DNA from: Terriglobus roseus
Lineage (GTDB): Bacteria > Acidobacteriota > Terriglobia > Terriglobales > Acidobacteriaceae
Reading direction: 5' to 3'
Length of the DNA stretch: 64,000 bases
Assembly: GCF_900105625.1 (NCBI RefSeq)
Contig: NZ_FNSD01000001.1
Coordinates: 310,001 to 374,000 of the forward strand
Positions 18,105 through 27,028 of the stretch are shown piece after piece. The position numbers and the translations under genes are program-made. The notes under the pieces were generated by a model. The model was not told where the DNA came from and did not search any database. It saw only the letters and a program-made list of their open reading frames with translations. Each line of letters begins with the position of its first letter. Position 1 is the first letter of the stretch.

Positions 18105-20395
18105 GGCTTCACTCCTGCCGGTCCGTAGGGAGCCATGAGCTGCTCCAGTGTGATGGGAAGGTTACGCAGGCGCTTGCCAGTTGCGTGGAAGATTGCGTTC
18201 GCGATCGCCGCAGGCACGCCGCAGGTGCCGATCTCACCAATGCCTCGCACCCCGATGGGATCGAGCGCGTAATCCGGCGATTCGATGAAGTGAATATCGA
18301 ACTCGGGACGGTCCGCATGCGTTGGCAGGTAGTACTCGCCGATGAGCTGTGCTGTCATCGTGTCGTATGGGACCTGCTCCAACAGCGCCATGCCAAGGCC
18401 GAAGGTGATGCCGCCCATGATCTGGCTGCGTGCAAGCTTGGGATTCAACACACGCCCACAGTCGAAGACTCCCACCCAGCGAGTGACGGTCGCGCGACCT
18501 ATCTCCTCGTCCACTTCCACCTCGCAGAACTGTGCACCGAAAGACTGGAAGGCAAACTCGTCCTGGTCACCCGCAGTCGCCTGCACATCGAAGCTGAGCT
18601 TCTCCGTCACCGCATTGCCGGGCAGCAACTGCAAGAGCTCCCGAACAGTGAGTGCAGTCGCGTCTATTGTTGAACTCACGAGACCGTTGTCCAGCTTCAG
18701 AGCGGCTGGATCATGCTGGTAGAAAGGAGACGCCGGGATCGCCGTCAACAGTTGAAGGAGATGCATCTGCCACCTTTGCGCTGCGAGGTGCACGGCAGAG
18801 CCAACCGTCGCGGTGGTCTGCGATGCACCGCTATACGGCGCACCGGGGAAGCCGGAGTCTCCAGACAAGAATTTAACCTGCTCCAGGGGCAGCCCCGCCG
18901 CATCTGCCGCAACCTGCGTCATCACAGTGCGGACGCCGTTCCCCACTTCGTGTGTGGCAGAAGCGAAAGTGACATTGCCCAATGAATCTGTGGTGACACG
19001 GCACCCTGCAGCCATGCGCCGACCGGGATAGGTTGCCGTTGCAACACCCCAGCCGACTTTGACACCGTCACGTTCCATCGAACGCGGCTCAACCGATCGG
19101 CGCTCCCAACCAAACTGAGCAGCTCCCTGTGTGTAGCATTCCAGCAGATGCTTGGTGGACCACGGCTTTCCGCTGGCCTGGTCCATGGGGGCGTGGTTGC
19201 GGACGCGTAACTCAATCGGATCCAGGTTGGCAGCGTATGCAAGCTCATCCATCGCGACCTCCAGCGCAAAAAGCCCTGGTGCCTCGCCGGGTCCACGCAT
19301 GAAGCAGGGCGTGGGGCCATTGATGCGCGCGGTGCGATGCGACACCACCAGGCGCGGCGACTGATATAGGAAGCGCGTCGAGAGTCCTGCCGGTTCGCAG
19401 AAGTGCGCGACCGTTGAGGTTTCGGTCAATGTGTGATGCTCGGTGCTTGCGATCCTCCCTTCCGTATCTGCGTGGATGTCAAGCGTTTGCGCCGTGCGCG
19501 GGCGATGGCCCGTAGAAGAAAACATCTGATCGCGCGTAAGCACCAACTTGACGGGGCGACTGACTTCGCGGGAGGCCAGCGCAGTCAAGACAACATGCAT
19601 CCACAGGAAGCTCTTCGAGCCAAAGGCACCGCCCACAAGCGGCGAAAGAACACGAATCTTCTCCTCCGGCATCTTCAGGTACGCAGCAAGAGCGGCGCGT
19701 TCGCCGATGATCCAGCGTGTGCTGTCGTGCACAGTCAAAGAGTCCCCGTCCCAATGCGCGATGCAAGCAGATAGCTCAATGGGATAGTGGGCATTGATCG
19801 GCGTGGTGTACCGCGAATGCACGTGCACCGGCGCGCTCGAAGCTTCGGCGGGCCCACGTGCGTCCTGGAGCTTCTCCTCCACCAGCTTCACGAAGTGATC
19901 CGGCAGATAGCTGCCGTGCCGTACTGCCCCGTCGTGTTCATCCGGCGCAACCGGCGCCTCGAGCACTGCCTTTGCAGACAGCAACGCAGGCGAGGTCTCG
20001 TAGTCCACATCGAATTGCGCTGCGGCGAAGGTGGCGTTCTCAAAACTATCAGCCACAACCAGCGCCAGATGTTGACCGACATGCTGCACCGTCAGGTCAG
20101 AGAGAGGTGGTCTGCGTTCCAGCGGCAGGTCGAACGTTAGTTCGCGAGGCAGCACCTGCAGCGCGGGGCAGTTCAAGGGCGTAAGAACGAACGACACCCC
20201 AGGCGCGGCAAGAGTGCGCTGGGTCGCCGTCTCCAGAGAAGCCGCCGTCACTCGTCCGCTCGGTATCTCCGATTGGACCAATACCGCGTGAAGCAGATCC
20301 GCAAGATGGTAGTCGGCAGTATAGAGTGCCGTCCCACTCACCTTCCCGTGCCCCTCGACCCGGTTCAAGTCGGTTCCAACTAGTTTCGTTGCCAT
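18101..20395 (-). CDS. Molybdenum hydroxylase Moco-binding large subunit (PaoC/YagR-like)
   Basis: 764 aa large subunit of the xanthine oxidase family, the site of substrate hydroxylation. Seen: GHGKVSGTALYTADY opening, GGAFGSKSFLWMH, CFMRGPGEAPGLFALE, GASQTTATVGSAV and the C-terminal RGIGEIGTCG that holds the catalytic Glu. The closest architecture is the aldehyde-oxidising PaoC type with a cytosine-dinucleotide cofactor, but a heterocycle substrate is equally possible. ATG at 20395 gives the family N terminus (MATKLVGTDLNRVEG). Gene order here is large-small-medium, the reverse entry of E. coli paoABC. First gene of a coupled operon running to 14382 and perhaps to 13847. Confidence 0.93.
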   Translation of the reverse strand: MATKLVGTDLNRVEGHGKVSGTALYTADYHLADLLHAVLVQSEIPSGRVTAASLETATQRTLAAPGVSFVLTPLNCPALQVLPRELTFDLPLERRPPLSDLTVQHVGQHLALVVADSFENATFAAAQFDVDYETSPALLSAKAVLEAPVAPDEHDGAVRHGSYLPDHFVKLVEEKLQDARGPAEASSAPVHVHSRYTTPINAHYPIELSACIAHWDGDSLTVHDSTRWIIGERAALAAYLKMPEEKIRVLSPLVGGAFGSKSFLWMHVVLTALASREVSRPVKLVLTRDQMFSSTGHRPRTAQTLDIHADTEGRIASTEHHTLTETSTVAHFCEPAGLSTRFLYQSPRLVVSHRTARINGPTPCFMRGPGEAPGLFALEVAMDELAYAANLDPIELRVRNHAPMDQASGKPWSTKHLLECYTQGAAQFGWERRSVEPRSMERDGVKVGWGVATATYPGRRMAAGCRVTTDSLGNVTFASATHEVGNGVRTVMTQVAADAAGLPLEQVKFLSGDSGFPGAPYSGASQTTATVGSAVHLAAQRWQMHLLQLLTAIPASPFYQHDPAALKLDNGLVSSTIDATALTVRELLQLLPGNAVTEKLSFDVQATAGDQDEFAFQSFGAQFCEVEVDEEIGRATVTRWVGVFDCGRVLNPKLARSQIMGGITFGLGMALLEQVPYDTMTAQLIGEYYLPTHADRPEFDIHFIESPDYALDPIGVRGIGEIGTCGVPAAIANAIFHATGKRLRNLPITLEQLMAPYGPAGVKP

Positions 20396-20520
20396 AGCAT
20401 CTTCGCCTATCCTTGGTTGCAAAGCTATCCGTGCTGGCAATCAGTGACCACCCCCGGAAGAGCATCACCCTTGTTACTCATTTGAGGGGATAGCCTACAG
20501 CGACTTGCAAGCTTGCGCAT

Positions 20521-20536
20521 TCCCCGAAAGAGGGGG
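20521..20536 (+). promoter_or_regulatory. 7-2-7 motif copy D upstream of response regulator B
   Basis: TCCCCGA-AA-GAGGGGG, the most symmetric copy (TCCCC/GGGGG arms). It lies 74 bases before the regulator start and between it and the divergent Mo-hydroxylase operon, so it could govern either or both. Confidence 0.55.
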
Positions 20537-20609
20537 GCGGTACCAGCGGTCGCATGGCACACTGACGGTACATCCCGCGGGCACCGCGACATCGATTGAG
20601 AGAGCTGCA

Positions 20610-21248
20610 ATGATCAGAGATCCGCTTCATCCCATCCGGATCATGACCGTGGATGATCATCCCGTCTTTCGTGGTGGCGTGGGCGCCATGCTGGATACCC
20701 AGGGTGATATGCAATTGGTGGCCGAAGCCTCTACCGGACGCGAGGCAGTAGATCTGTTCAAGGTTCACCGGCCACAGATCACCCTGATGGACCTGCGTCT
20801 GCCGGACATCAGCGGGTTACATGCCCTGGAGCTGATTCGGCAGGATTTTCCCGATGCACGCGTTATCGTGCTGACGACTTACAAAGGAGACGCCCAGGCA
20901 CTTGGCGCGCTGAAGGCAGGCGCATGCGGCTACCTGCTGAAAAGCATGCTCTGCACACACATGCTCGACACCATCCGCGCAGTCCATGCCGGTCAGAGGC
21001 GCATCCCTCCAGAGATCGCATCGGAGATCGCCGAGCACGCCGGGTACGACGCACTTACGCTGCGCGAAATCGAGGTGCTGCGATGCGTTGCTGCCGGAAA
21101 TGCGAACAAGATGATCGCGGATCAGCTCTCCATCAAGGAAGAGACAGTAAAAGGACACGTCAAGAATGTTCTGTCGAAGCTGGGCGCCAACGACCGGACG
21201 CATGCCGTAACGATCGCCATACGACGTGGCTTCCTGGAGCTGCACTGA
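20610..21248 (+). CDS. NarL/LuxR-family response regulator B
   Basis: 212 aa, close paralogue of the regulator at 13115. Receiver with MTVDDHP, phospho-acceptor Asp61 in ITLMDLRLPD, VLTTYKG and YLLKS; LuxR-type HTH with LTLREIEVLRCVAAGNANK and KEETVKGHVK. ATG at 20610 with GAGAG upstream gives the same N-terminal length as its paralogue; the 35 residues upstream in frame have no family match. Divergent from the Mo-hydroxylase operon. Motif copies lie on both sides of the gene, which suggests autoregulation. Confidence 0.92.
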   Translation: MIRDPLHPIRIMTVDDHPVFRGGVGAMLDTQGDMQLVAEASTGREAVDLFKVHRPQITLMDLRLPDISGLHALELIRQDFPDARVIVLTTYKGDAQALGALKAGACGYLLKSMLCTHMLDTIRAVHAGQRRIPPEIASEIAEHAGYDALTLREIEVLRCVAAGNANKMIADQLSIKEETVKGHVKNVLSKLGANDRTHAVTIAIRRGFLELH

Positions 21249-21250
21249 CC

Positions 21251-21266
21251 TACCCGAATGAGGGGA
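21251..21266 (+). promoter_or_regulatory. 7-2-7 motif copy E upstream of the Old Yellow Enzyme
   Basis: TACCCGA-AT-GAGGGGA, preceded by GACC, starting three bases after the stop of regulator B and 96 bases before the oxidoreductase start. It is the best match to the consensus and nearly identical over 19 bases to copy A, 12.3 kb away. Confidence 0.62.
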
Positions 21267-21361
21267 ACGAAGTATCTCCAAGTGGGGCTGCGGCAGTCCG
21301 AATGCGGAGCGCATGATGGCAGTGCTGGTCCCAATCTCTGCTTAAACCCACGAGGAAGTCT

Positions 21362-22507
21362 ATGAGCCACCCCTCCCATCTGTTCGCACCCTTCGCCATG
21401 CGCAGCGTAGTGCTGCCTAACCGAATTGCGCTCTCGCCCATGTGCCAGTACTCTGCCGTGGACGGCATGGTGAATGACTGGCATTTGGTTCACCTTGGAA
21501 GCAGAGCAGTAGGCGGCGCGGGACTGATCCTCACGGAGGCGACTGCCGTCTCACCGGAAGGCAGGCTCTCGCCGGGTGACCTTGGACTCTGGTCTGACGA
21601 TCACATCTCCGGGCTGGAACGATGTGTGAACTTCATCCACCAGCAGGGAGCCGCTGCCGGCATCCAGCTTGGTCATGCCGGCCGCAAGAGCAGTATTGCA
21701 CCTCCGTGGGAACAGACGCGCGTTGTGCCCGCGGCTGAGGGCGGTTGGGAAGAGATTCTCGCTCCTTCCGCATTCGCCTTCAGTGAACGCCATGCTGTGC
21801 CGCGGAGCCTTTCGGTCAGCGAGATTGGCCGCATCCAAGATGACTTCCGCACCGCTACAGAACGAGCCTACCGGTCCGGCTTTGACGTGATTGAGTTGCA
21901 CGCTGCACACGGCTATCTCTTTCACCAGTTCCTCTCTCCTCTCAGCAATACACGTGGCGACGAGTATGGTGGAACGTTCGACAACCGTGTACGGATGCTC
22001 CTTGAAACCGTTCGACTCATTCGGGCCGTATGGCCCGAGCACCTGCCGTTAATCGTCCGCATCTCCGCAACCGACTGGCTGGAATATGACGGTCACGCGC
22101 ACCCCGAAGGCCTTGGCTGGATGATGCAGGACAGCCTGCGCCTGGTGCCGCTGCTGCGTGATGCGGGCGTCGATCTTGTGGATGTGAGTTCGGGTGGCAA
22201 CGTAGCGCAGCCTGCAATTCCGGTGGGCGCTGGCTATCAGACGGCCTTCTCTGCGCAGATTCGCGAGCAGACAGGTGTGGCGACGGGGACCGTCGGGATG
22301 ATCACCTCCCCACAACAGGCAGATCATGCCATCCGGACCGGACAGGCTGACCTGGTGCTGCTTGCACGCGAGCTACTCAGGAATCCTTATTGGCCGATCG
22401 AGGCTGCTCGACAGCTCAAAGTAGAGGTTCCCTGGCCGGTGCAGTACGTCCGCGCGGCCGATGGACGCAAGCCTGCAAGGCTCCCCTGGGCGCTAGGCCC
22501 GCGATAG
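21362..22507 (+). CDS. NADH:flavin oxidoreductase, Old Yellow Enzyme family (YqjM/thermophilic-like class)
   Basis: 381 aa FMN enzyme that reduces activated C=C bonds using NAD(P)H. Seen: LFAPFAMRSVVLPNRIALSPMCQYS with the class-specific Cys28, QLGHAGRKSS substrate-binding His, GFDVIELHAAHGYL and NTRGDEYGG, all typical of the YqjM class. RBS GAGGAAG precedes ATG. The upstream motif copy suggests control by the NarL-type regulators. A role in detoxifying electrophiles or in reducing intermediates of the neighbouring aromatic pathway is inference. Confidence 0.92.
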   Translation: MSHPSHLFAPFAMRSVVLPNRIALSPMCQYSAVDGMVNDWHLVHLGSRAVGGAGLILTEATAVSPEGRLSPGDLGLWSDDHISGLERCVNFIHQQGAAAGIQLGHAGRKSSIAPPWEQTRVVPAAEGGWEEILAPSAFAFSERHAVPRSLSVSEIGRIQDDFRTATERAYRSGFDVIELHAAHGYLFHQFLSPLSNTRGDEYGGTFDNRVRMLLETVRLIRAVWPEHLPLIVRISATDWLEYDGHAHPEGLGWMMQDSLRLVPLLRDAGVDLVDVSSGGNVAQPAIPVGAGYQTAFSAQIREQTGVATGTVGMITSPQQADHAIRTGQADLVLLARELLRNPYWPIEAARQLKVEVPWPVQYVRAADGRKPARLPWALGPR

Positions 22508-22597
22508 AAGCAAGCCTGCGCGACACGCACTCCGCCACCGCCAACTCTGCGGAGGCAAACACCCACGACTTACAAAGCTGCAAAAAAGGAGAAAAAT

Positions 22598-23113
22598 ATG
22601 TCGAGCGTCGTTCAACGGAAAGAAGAGAGAATGGCTCCCCTCAAACTTGCATCGGACATCGCACCAGATGCCGTGAAGGATATCAGCGGTGGACTGAATG
22701 CCCTGCTGGCAGATACCTTCGTGTTGTATCTGAAGACGAAGAACTTCCATTGGCACATGAGCGGTCCGCACTTCCGTGACTATCATCTGCTGCTGGACGA
22801 CCACGGCGACCAGCTCTTCGCCATGACCGACGATATCGCTGAGCGCGTGCGAAAGATCGGCGGCACCACACTGCGGTCCATCGGACACATCGCCCGGCTC
22901 CAGCGCATTCACGACAATGATGCCGATTACGTAACGGCCACCGATATGCTGAGCGAGCTGCATGAAAACGAAAAAGCCCTCACGCTGAGCATGCGCGCCG
23001 TTCACACGTTGTGCGATGACGCAGCCGACGTTGCCACTGCGAGCCTTATCGAGAACTGGATCGATCAGTCGCAACGTCGCAGCTGGTTTCTCTTCGAGGC
23101 AACACGCCCTTAG
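22598..23113 (+). CDS. dps: Dps-family DNA-protection ferritin
   Basis: 171 aa Dps protein that oxidises and stores Fe(II) and protects DNA. Seen: the ferroxidase signature NFHWHMSGPHFRDYHLLLDDHGDQLF with His and Asp/Glu ligands, and the N-terminal helix ALLADTFVLYLKTKNFHW. ATG is preceded by AAAAGGAGAAAAAT, a strong ribosome-binding site; a downstream ATG (MAPLKL) would remove a 12-residue tail. Own terminator follows at 23138. Confidence 0.93.
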   Translation: MSSVVQRKEERMAPLKLASDIAPDAVKDISGGLNALLADTFVLYLKTKNFHWHMSGPHFRDYHLLLDDHGDQLFAMTDDIAERVRKIGGTTLRSIGHIARLQRIHDNDADYVTATDMLSELHENEKALTLSMRAVHTLCDDAADVATASLIENWIDQSQRRSWFLFEATRP

Positions 23114-23137
23114 TCCGGTCTATCCCTGCATCCACCT

Positions 23138-23177
23138 CGCTGGCTGGCGTGCCTCGCACCAGCCAGCGCTATTTTTT
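23138..23177 (+). terminator. Rho-independent terminator after dps
   Basis: Perfect 10-base stem CGCTGGCTGG / CCAGCCAGCG with an 11-base loop, followed by CTATTTTTTACTTT. Confidence 0.88.
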
Positions 23178-23232
23178 ACTTTGAAGACCACGCCTCTTAT
23201 CGTAGCGACGAAATGGTGTCCGCGACGCGTGT

Positions 23233-23670
23233 CTACTGCGTCGATCGGTGGGCTGGTACTTCCACAGTGTCGCCATCCGTACGATACGCCCCGAGCTTCA
23301 CGGCGTAGCCAACACTCACGACCGTTCGACCGTAGGGTTCGCCGCTGGCGAAGATATTCGCAAGAAAGTGATGGCCATTGGATTCCGTGAAGACAAGACG
23401 GGACTTCGCCACTGGAACGTCCGCCTTTACATTCCGGATTTCCATCAATGCCATGTACAAACCGTCTTCACTGCGGGCCTCCATGGTGCTTGTGCCGGCG
23501 ACTTCCGTGACTTGAAAGCCATACTTGCCAGCGGGAAACGTGACCATGCCTGCGTGGAAAGGAAAGGGAATGTCCGCTTCGATCTGGTCTACAGACTGTG
23601 CGTGGGCGCTTAGTACTCCTCCGCAAGAGACCAGAACCGCAACAGCGAGTGACGCAAGATAGGCCTTCAT
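23233..23670 (-). CDS. Small secreted protein, acidobacterial type, unknown function
   Basis: 145 aa with a clear Sec signal (AVAVLVSCGGVLSAHAQ) and a compact beta-rich domain starting IEADIPFPFHAGMVTFPAGKYGFQV. The pattern 'D-F/PF-F-aG-..mPAG.Y' recurs in the secreted protein at 25251-25682, so the two are remote paralogues. Such proteins are common and often multicopy in Acidobacteriota; no function is known to me. Last gene of the minus-strand run behind the porin. Confidence 0.75.
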   Translation of the reverse strand: MKAYLASLAVAVLVSCGGVLSAHAQSVDQIEADIPFPFHAGMVTFPAGKYGFQVTEVAGTSTMEARSEDGLYMALMEIRNVKADVPVAKSRLVFTESNGHHFLANIFASGEPYGRTVVSVGYAVKLGAYRTDGDTVEVPAHRSTQ

Positions 23671-23765
23671 AAAACCTCCGGGTGAAACGGTTTCGAAAAT
23701 TCTTCTCGACCGGCTAAAAACGAGTCCGCGGCCTGGCTACGTCCCTCGACGTGTAAGAAGTGCAG

Positions 23766-25166
23766 CTATTCGTCATCGCTCTCCTTGTTATGCACCAGGT
23801 AGTCGGCGTGGCTGCGAGTTGCGGCCGATGCATCACGCTTCTGCACCTTGAAGCGATACGTGAACGATAGGTAGACGATGGTCAGCGGAGTTCCCTTGCC
23901 TGCCTCAGACAAGACGCCGCCCGGAAACAAGTGCCCCACACCAACGTTCGTAACGAAGTCGTGCTTAAAGTATTTAGCGGAGAGATCCAACTCCGTTCCC
24001 AAATGACTTATGTGAAAACCATCCGATGGTGCTAGCAGTAGCGCTGCGCCGCCCGCCCCGTACGCAGCGTCACTCACGCTGGCAAGATGCAGGTCCTCCG
24101 CCTGGAAGCTCACCGTGAGGCCCTTCGCCGGTATCAAAGTTGTGCCAAGTCGAAATTGCTGAATGTTTTGCCATCCAAATAGATCCACCAGCCCGAAGAC
24201 ATTGTGATCGCTGGGATAGAGCTGATCGAAGGTCAACCGTCGATCCGGTCGGCGCGGGTCTCCACCCGTCGCGAAGTCATACTCCACGCTCGCCTCCGGA
24301 GCTAAGGGCAATTTCCGGGCGGTGTAGCCTACCCGCGCAATGACACCGCCAGAATGGATGGACTGTCCCGCATAACTTCCACGCTGTAGCGCCGCGGTAC
24401 CGGAATAGAAGAAGCCGTTTGGCAAATCGCCCGCCGCGAACGCACCAAACGTGAACTGTGTTTCGTGGCCCCGGGTCTGCAAAGGGCTACTGACGTTTGC
24501 GACTGTCTGGACAAAGAGGAACGGCTCAATGGACGTCCGCGGCACTACCGAGTCGAGTGCCAGCACAGCCCCATGCAAATGCAGTCCACCGTTCGCGCGG
24601 TCCGGCCTACCTGGGTACACGTTCACTACGGAAGAACTAAAGACCGAAATGCGATTCTTGCCTTCCGTTTCAAATAGAACAGCATCGAAGGTGCGACTCA
24701 CATTCGTCCAGTCACTGATCCCAATCAGCCGCTCATCCCCAAAGCGCAATGGCTGCCGCCCAACGACGATCTGACTTGACCTCTTCCGAAAGGAGATGAC
24801 AGCTTGACGCAGATCGAAAGTGTCGCGCATGGTGGGCGAAGCGTCCTGAGAAGAAAGCCCCAACGCATGAGAATCCTGTGCCTGCACATATGCGTTGAAC
24901 CAGGGAGTCGGCTGGAAGCGCAGTCCGACCCGAGCCCGTGTCAGTGCGTAGACAGGCCCCTTGCCGCGATCCAGATTGACGGCCGACTGCGACTCCACAC
25001 GCGCCCGGAGCGAAGTATCGAACGTCAACCATTCTGGTATTTCTTTGAGGCGGAGTGCCTGCACATCGCCGGAGATTTTCGGATAGCGTGCATACTGCGC
25101 TACGCCGTATGTGGACGACAACAGAAGCATCACCATCAAGCGGTATGTAGATCGAAACGTGTTCAT
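23766..25166 (-). CDS. Outer-membrane beta-barrel, alginate-export family porin
   Basis: 466 aa, signal peptide (LMVMLLLSSTYGVAQ), then alternating beta-strand sequence throughout with the alginate-export (AlgE-like) pattern: LRARVESQ, ALTRARVGLRFQPTPWFNAYVQAQDS, DLRQAVISFR, IVVGRQPLRFGDERLIG and LPLAPEASVEYDFATGGDPR, DRRLTFDQLYPS. Predicted outer-membrane channel. In this family substrates range from alginate to small organic acids, so the nearby exported oxalate decarboxylase makes an oxalate/carboxylate channel conceivable, though unproven. Confidence 0.85.
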   Translation of the reverse strand: MNTFRSTYRLMVMLLLSSTYGVAQYARYPKISGDVQALRLKEIPEWLTFDTSLRARVESQSAVNLDRGKGPVYALTRARVGLRFQPTPWFNAYVQAQDSHALGLSSQDASPTMRDTFDLRQAVISFRKRSSQIVVGRQPLRFGDERLIGISDWTNVSRTFDAVLFETEGKNRISVFSSSVVNVYPGRPDRANGGLHLHGAVLALDSVVPRTSIEPFLFVQTVANVSSPLQTRGHETQFTFGAFAAGDLPNGFFYSGTAALQRGSYAGQSIHSGGVIARVGYTARKLPLAPEASVEYDFATGGDPRRPDRRLTFDQLYPSDHNVFGLVDLFGWQNIQQFRLGTTLIPAKGLTVSFQAEDLHLASVSDAAYGAGGAALLLAPSDGFHISHLGTELDLSAKYFKHDFVTNVGVGHLFPGGVLSEAGKGTPLTIVYLSFTYRFKVQKRDASAATRSHADYLVHNKESDDE

Positions 25167-25190
25167 TGCGTATCCATGAGAGCTCTTGAA

Positions 25191-25227
25191 ATCAAAAAAA
25201 TGCGGGGCACGATTTCATGTGCCCCGC
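25191..25227 (-). terminator. Rho-independent terminator after the small secreted protein
   Basis: Minus strand: GCGGGGCAC, 8-base loop, GTGCCCCGC, then ATTTTTTTGAT. Nine-base perfect GC-rich stem; separates the oxdC2/secreted-protein unit from the porin. Confidence 0.9.
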
Positions 25228-25250
25228 GTTGAGAGAGATCGATCGAGGGG

Positions 25251-25682
25251 TTAGAACTTGTGCTTCCGGCCAATCACACTATGCTCTTTCACGCTCTTGG
25301 ACCTCGCATAAGATTTTTCAGCCTTGGTGGGCTCAAACTGCATCCCGAAGCGCTGCCCCTCAATCCACACTTTGCTGAGATAGTCACGATCGCCATAACG
25401 CTGGAAGACGACGTCTGACTGACGGTGCTCCGTGCTCGCATGCATCGGAACATACTCCGCTAGAGCACTGTGCGTCGGTGACTTATCGCCTTCGATCAAG
25501 AGGATCGGATCGCTATCCGTCTCCTTGCGAATGGTGTAAGCGCCGGCGGGCATCAGCGCATTGCCGGCATAGAAGGCGAAGTCTGTCGTGAAATCGATTG
25601 TGCCCATCATCTGTGCGTGCGCACTACGACCCGTCGCCACAGTACCAAGCAAGATCACGAACAACATGCATAGATTTTTCAT
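25251..25682 (-). CDS. Small secreted protein, unknown function
   Basis: 143 aa; Sec signal MKNLCMLFVILLGTVATG..AHAQ, then IDFTTDFAFYAGNALMPAGAYTIRKE, recalling the 23233 protein. The C terminus is very basic (SYARSKSVKEHSVIGRKHKF). ATG at 25682 has AGGAG seven bases upstream; an in-frame ATG at 25727 adds charged residues before the signal and is disfavoured. It follows the Tat-exported oxalate decarboxylase by 77 bases and is probably co-transcribed with it. Confidence 0.75.
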   Translation of the reverse strand: MKNLCMLFVILLGTVATGRSAHAQMMGTIDFTTDFAFYAGNALMPAGAYTIRKETDSDPILLIEGDKSPTHSALAEYVPMHASTEHRQSDVVFQRYGDRDYLSKVWIEGQRFGMQFEPTKAEKSYARSKSVKEHSVIGRKHKF

Positions 25683-25759
25683 TATCTTTCTCCTGTTTCG
25701 GTTTTCGTCTTTTACGGTCTTCCACACAAGTGCAAGGAAGAAGGTCTTTGCGGAACGGT

Positions 25760-27028
25760 CTACTTCAGGACTTCCTGTTTCTCGGCCGGAATCTTCGAAA
25801 GCGTCTTGGCATCTAGATTCAGGTGAGCACTGGCAATGGACGCCGGCAGACGACGGATCCAGTTGTTGAGCGTCACGTCCATGAATTGGTCCGTCGCAAA
25901 CATCTCAAGGAAGATCAAGTCGGTATCGCCGGTGTTTTCGATGTAGTGACCAGCCACCGCTGGTACGAAGCCAACATCATTCGCGTTGTAGTCCATGGTG
26001 CGAGCATTGCCCACCGGCATGAACACGGTCATACGGGCTTTCCCCTGCAGATAGAACTGCCACTCAGTGGCATTGGGATGCCAGTGCATCTCGCGCATGG
26101 CTCCCGGCTTCACAATGACCAAGGCAGCCGCAATGTGTTTGGACACTGGGAAGTTTCGCGAATCAACAATGCGAACCTCACCGCCCGCTGTCTTTACTGT
26201 CGGCTCCATAGAGCGCATACGGAAGGTGTACTGCGGTATCGATGCGACCTTTGCACCACCGATCTCCGCCTTATCCTGCGCGACCGAATTCTTTGGCACT
26301 TCGCCGGGAAAGATGTAGAGCGAGCTAATGGGCAGCTTTTCCAGTTGCCCTTCCTGTAGACCGAAGTTCTTGGTCAGCACCTCCGTCGGCGTATGTGCGA
26401 CCCACTCCGATATGAGGAATGTGTTGTCTTCCGAAAAGAGTCCCTGGTTGAACACAAGCAGAAATTCACAACCGTCCGGCCCAAGGCCTTGGATCGAATG
26501 TGGATAGCCCGCGGGAAAGACCCACAGATCGCCTTCGCTCACATCGCCCACAAACATGGTTCCATCAGGATTCAGAACCGTGACGCGGGCGTTGCCATAA
26601 AGCATGTAGGCCCACTCATCCGCGGTATGCCAGTGCAGTTCGCGATAAGCTCCAGCCGTCAGGCGCATGTTCACACCGGCAATGTCAGTCGAGCTCGGGA
26701 ACTCGCGAGCCGTCACCTGGTGCGTCCAGCCACCTTCCTGGATGCGCTTGTGCACAAGATCGAAGGAGTACCAGATAGGACCGACATCGCCGCTATCGCT
26801 GGGAGGTGGATTGTTGGAATTTGGATTCTCTCCAAGCAGGATCTTGTTCTCCTGCGCAGGGTTATTCGCAGAGTGATCGTGCTCTGCATTCCTCGTTCCC
26901 TGCCTCGTCTGTGCTCCAGACGGTAGAGCGACAAGTGCTGCTGCTGCCAGCGCCGCAGAACTTGATCCCAGAAATTTCCTGCGAGATGGATTGATGCTGC
27001 TGCTCTTCTCGTCTTCGATACCGCTCAT
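25760..27028 (-). CDS. oxdC: Oxalate decarboxylase, Tat-exported bicupin
   Basis: 422 aa from the ATG at 27028 (GAGGAG upstream). Residues 15-40 form a twin-arginine leader, SRRKFLGSSSAALAAAALVAL, ending before the mature enzyme. Both cupins are intact: ELHWHTADEW with PHSIQGLG, and REMHWHPNATEW with AGHYIENTG. The lid SEDNTF keeps the decarboxylase Glu. So the enzyme is expected to fold with Mn in the cytoplasm and work in the periplasm, unlike its cytosolic paralogue at 452-1603. A 37-residue in-frame extension back to 27139 has no RBS and is left out. Confidence 0.92.
   Translation of the reverse strand: MSGIEDEKSSSINPSRRKFLGSSSAALAAAALVALPSGAQTRQGTRNAEHDHSANNPAQENKILLGENPNSNNPPPSDSGDVGPIWYSFDLVHKRIQEGGWTHQVTAREFPSSTDIAGVNMRLTAGAYRELHWHTADEWAYMLYGNARVTVLNPDGTMFVGDVSEGDLWVFPAGYPHSIQGLGPDGCEFLLVFNQGLFSEDNTFLISEWVAHTPTEVLTKNFGLQEGQLEKLPISSLYIFPGEVPKNSVAQDKAEIGGAKVASIPQYTFRMRSMEPTVKTAGGEVRIVDSRNFPVSKHIAAALVIVKPGAMREMHWHPNATEWQFYLQGKARMTVFMPVGNARTMDYNANDVGFVPAVAGHYIENTGDTDLIFLEMFATDQFMDVTLNNWIRRLPASIASAHLNLDAKTLSKIPAEKQEVLK

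Noticed and set aside
13115-21248. Regulator pair as a recent tandem duplication
   Set aside because: The two NarL genes are on opposite strands 7 kb apart with unrelated flanks and visible divergence, so they are older paralogues.
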